From an uncultured Bacteroidia bacterium (GTDB lineage: Bacteria; Bacteroidota; Bacteroidia; Bacteroidales; UBA932), in the NCBI GenBank assembly GCA_902792815.1, contig CADBAY010000009.1, forward strand, positions 1 to 64,000: DNA of 64,000 bases, given 5' to 3'. Position 1 is the stretch's first letter, and each line of letters starts with the position of its first letter. Made by a program: the position numbers and the translations under genes. The notes under the pieces are model-generated. The model ran no database searches, was not told the origin of the DNA, and worked only from the letters and a program-made list of their open reading frames with translations. Below, one piece after another: positions 63,136-64,000 of this stretch.

Positions 63136-64000
63136 ATGGAAAAGAACAGCAAGATATATGTGGCCGGGCACCGGGGCATGGTGGGATCGGCAATCGTGCG
63201 GGAACTTCTCAGGCAGGGATATACAAATATCATTACCCGCACGCACAAAGAGCTTGACCTGACTCGCCAGGCCGATGTGGAGGCTTTTTTTGAGGCTGAA
63301 AAACCCGAATATGTGTTCCTGGCTGCTGCAAAGGTGGGCGGCATAGTAGCCAACCAGAGCGCTCTGGCCGACTTCATGTACGACAATATGATCCTGGAGA
63401 TGAATGTCATTCACGCCGCATGGAAGAACGGTTGTAAGAAGCTCGAATTCCTGGGATCTTCGTGCATTTATCCCCGTCTTGCGCCCCAGCCTATGCCGGA
63501 GAGTTGCCTGCTTACCGGAGCCCTGGAGAAGACCAATGAAGCTTACGCTTTGGCCAAGATTTCGGGCCTCAAATACTGCGAGTTCCTTAACAGGCAGTAC
63601 GGTACCGATTTCATTTCCGTGATGCCCACCAACCTCTTTGGCCCTAACGACAACTATCATCCGGAGCATTCCCACGTGCTGCCGGCGCTCATCCGCCGTT
63701 TCCACGAGGCCAAAGTGGAAGGCAAGGCGAGCGTGACATGCTGGGGCGACGGCTCGCCGCTGCGCGAGTTCCTTTATGTCGATGACCTTGCCAATCTCTG
63801 CGTGTTCCTGATGAACAATTATTCCGGAGACGAAACAGTCAATGCCGGCACCGGCAAGGAGCTTACTATCAAGGCTTTGACGGAGCTGGTGGCCAAAGTG
63901 GTGGGTTATACCGGAAAGATCGAATGGGATACCACCCGTCCTAACGGCACTCCCCGTAAGCTCCTTGACGTCAGCAAGGCTACCAAGCTGGGATGGACTT
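63136..64000 (+). CDS. fcl: GDP-L-fucose synthase (cut by the window end)
   Basis: The first 288 residues of a short-chain dehydrogenase/reductase type epimerase-reductase that makes GDP-L-fucose from GDP-4-keto-6-deoxymannose. The Rossmann start is [18 protein letters not shown]. The active site shows [15 protein letters not shown] and the catalytic Tyr-Lys pair in AYALAKISG, with [31 protein letters not shown] downstream. The frame stays open to the window edge. GDP-mannose dehydratase (gmd) is not in the window. Fucose may feed the polysaccharide or other glycans. Confidence 0.95.
   Translation, partial: MEKNSKIYVAGHRGMVGSAIVRELLRQGYTNIITRTHKELDLTRQADVEAFFEAEKPEYVFLAAAKVGGIVANQSALADFMYDNMILEMNVIHAAWKNGCKKLEFLGSSCIYPRLAPQPMPESCLLTGALEKTNEAYALAKISGLKYCEFLNRQYGTDFISVMPTNLFGPNDNYHPEHSHVLPALIRRFHEAKVEGKASVTCWGDGSPLREFLYVDDLANLCVFLMNNYSGDETVNAGTGKELTIKALTELVAKVVGYTGKIEWDTTRPNGTPRKLLDVSKATKLGWT

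Overview
The window looks like a chromosomal piece of a gut-type Bacteroidales (Bacteroidota). The evidence is: -7 promoter boxes of the form TAnnTTTG with few Shine-Dalgarno sites, an Rnf operon led by an RseC-like gene, type V pilus (fimbrillin-like) lipoproteins, and a long polysaccharide operon led by a NusG/UpxY-like antiterminator. I cannot name a genus. Base composition is mosaic: GC-rich housekeeping DNA at both ends, clearly AT-richer DNA in the pilus island and in the middle of the polysaccharide cluster.

Region 1 (1-17.6 kb, + strand): a repeat-rich leader, then alaS, an LptF/G-type permease fused in frame to methionyl-tRNA formyltransferase, a MATE exporter, two M23 peptidases, a small MerR protein, a coiled-coil zinc-ribbon protein, dnaB, and rseC-rnfBCDGEA followed by ispF. 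Genes are tightly packed, mostly overlapping or a few bases apart.

Region 2 (17.6-28.8 kb): the most interesting part. Two homologous three-gene operons (short basic peptide, fimbrillin/TasA-like lipoprotein, secreted VWA protein) face each other from the two ends of a 10-kb segment, with an AAA ATPase between them. Each operon starts just inside a copy of a palindromic element. The two copies are inverted and share an identical 20-bp core, and a tyrosine recombinase gene lies just outside the right copy. A consensus promoter lies outside the left copy only. This suggests an invertible segment that would switch which pilus operon is expressed. That mechanism is inferred, not shown.

Region 3 (28.9-62.9 kb, - strand): a surface-polysaccharide operon. 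From its promoter at 62.9 kb it runs through a NusG-like gene, an OmpA-family protein, wbpA-, wbpD- and wbpE-like genes, an initiating sugar transferase, an ABC exporter (wzm, wzt), about ten glycosyltransferases, an rffA/ATP-grasp/Asn-synthetase-like trio with wecF, wecC, wecB, wza, wzc with a striking Gly-Tyr repeat tail, a wbpB-like gene, a nucleotidyltransferase and a GH25-like secreted protein. The enzymes predict UDP-ManNAcA, a 2,3-diamino-uronic acid and a dTDP-4-amino-sugar, a set reminiscent of enterobacterial common antigen. Copies of a short palindromic repeat lie inside two of these genes.

Region 4 (62.9-64 kb, + strand): a divergent promoter, tRNA-Gln(CUG), its terminator, and the start of a GDP-L-fucose synthase gene cut by the window edge.
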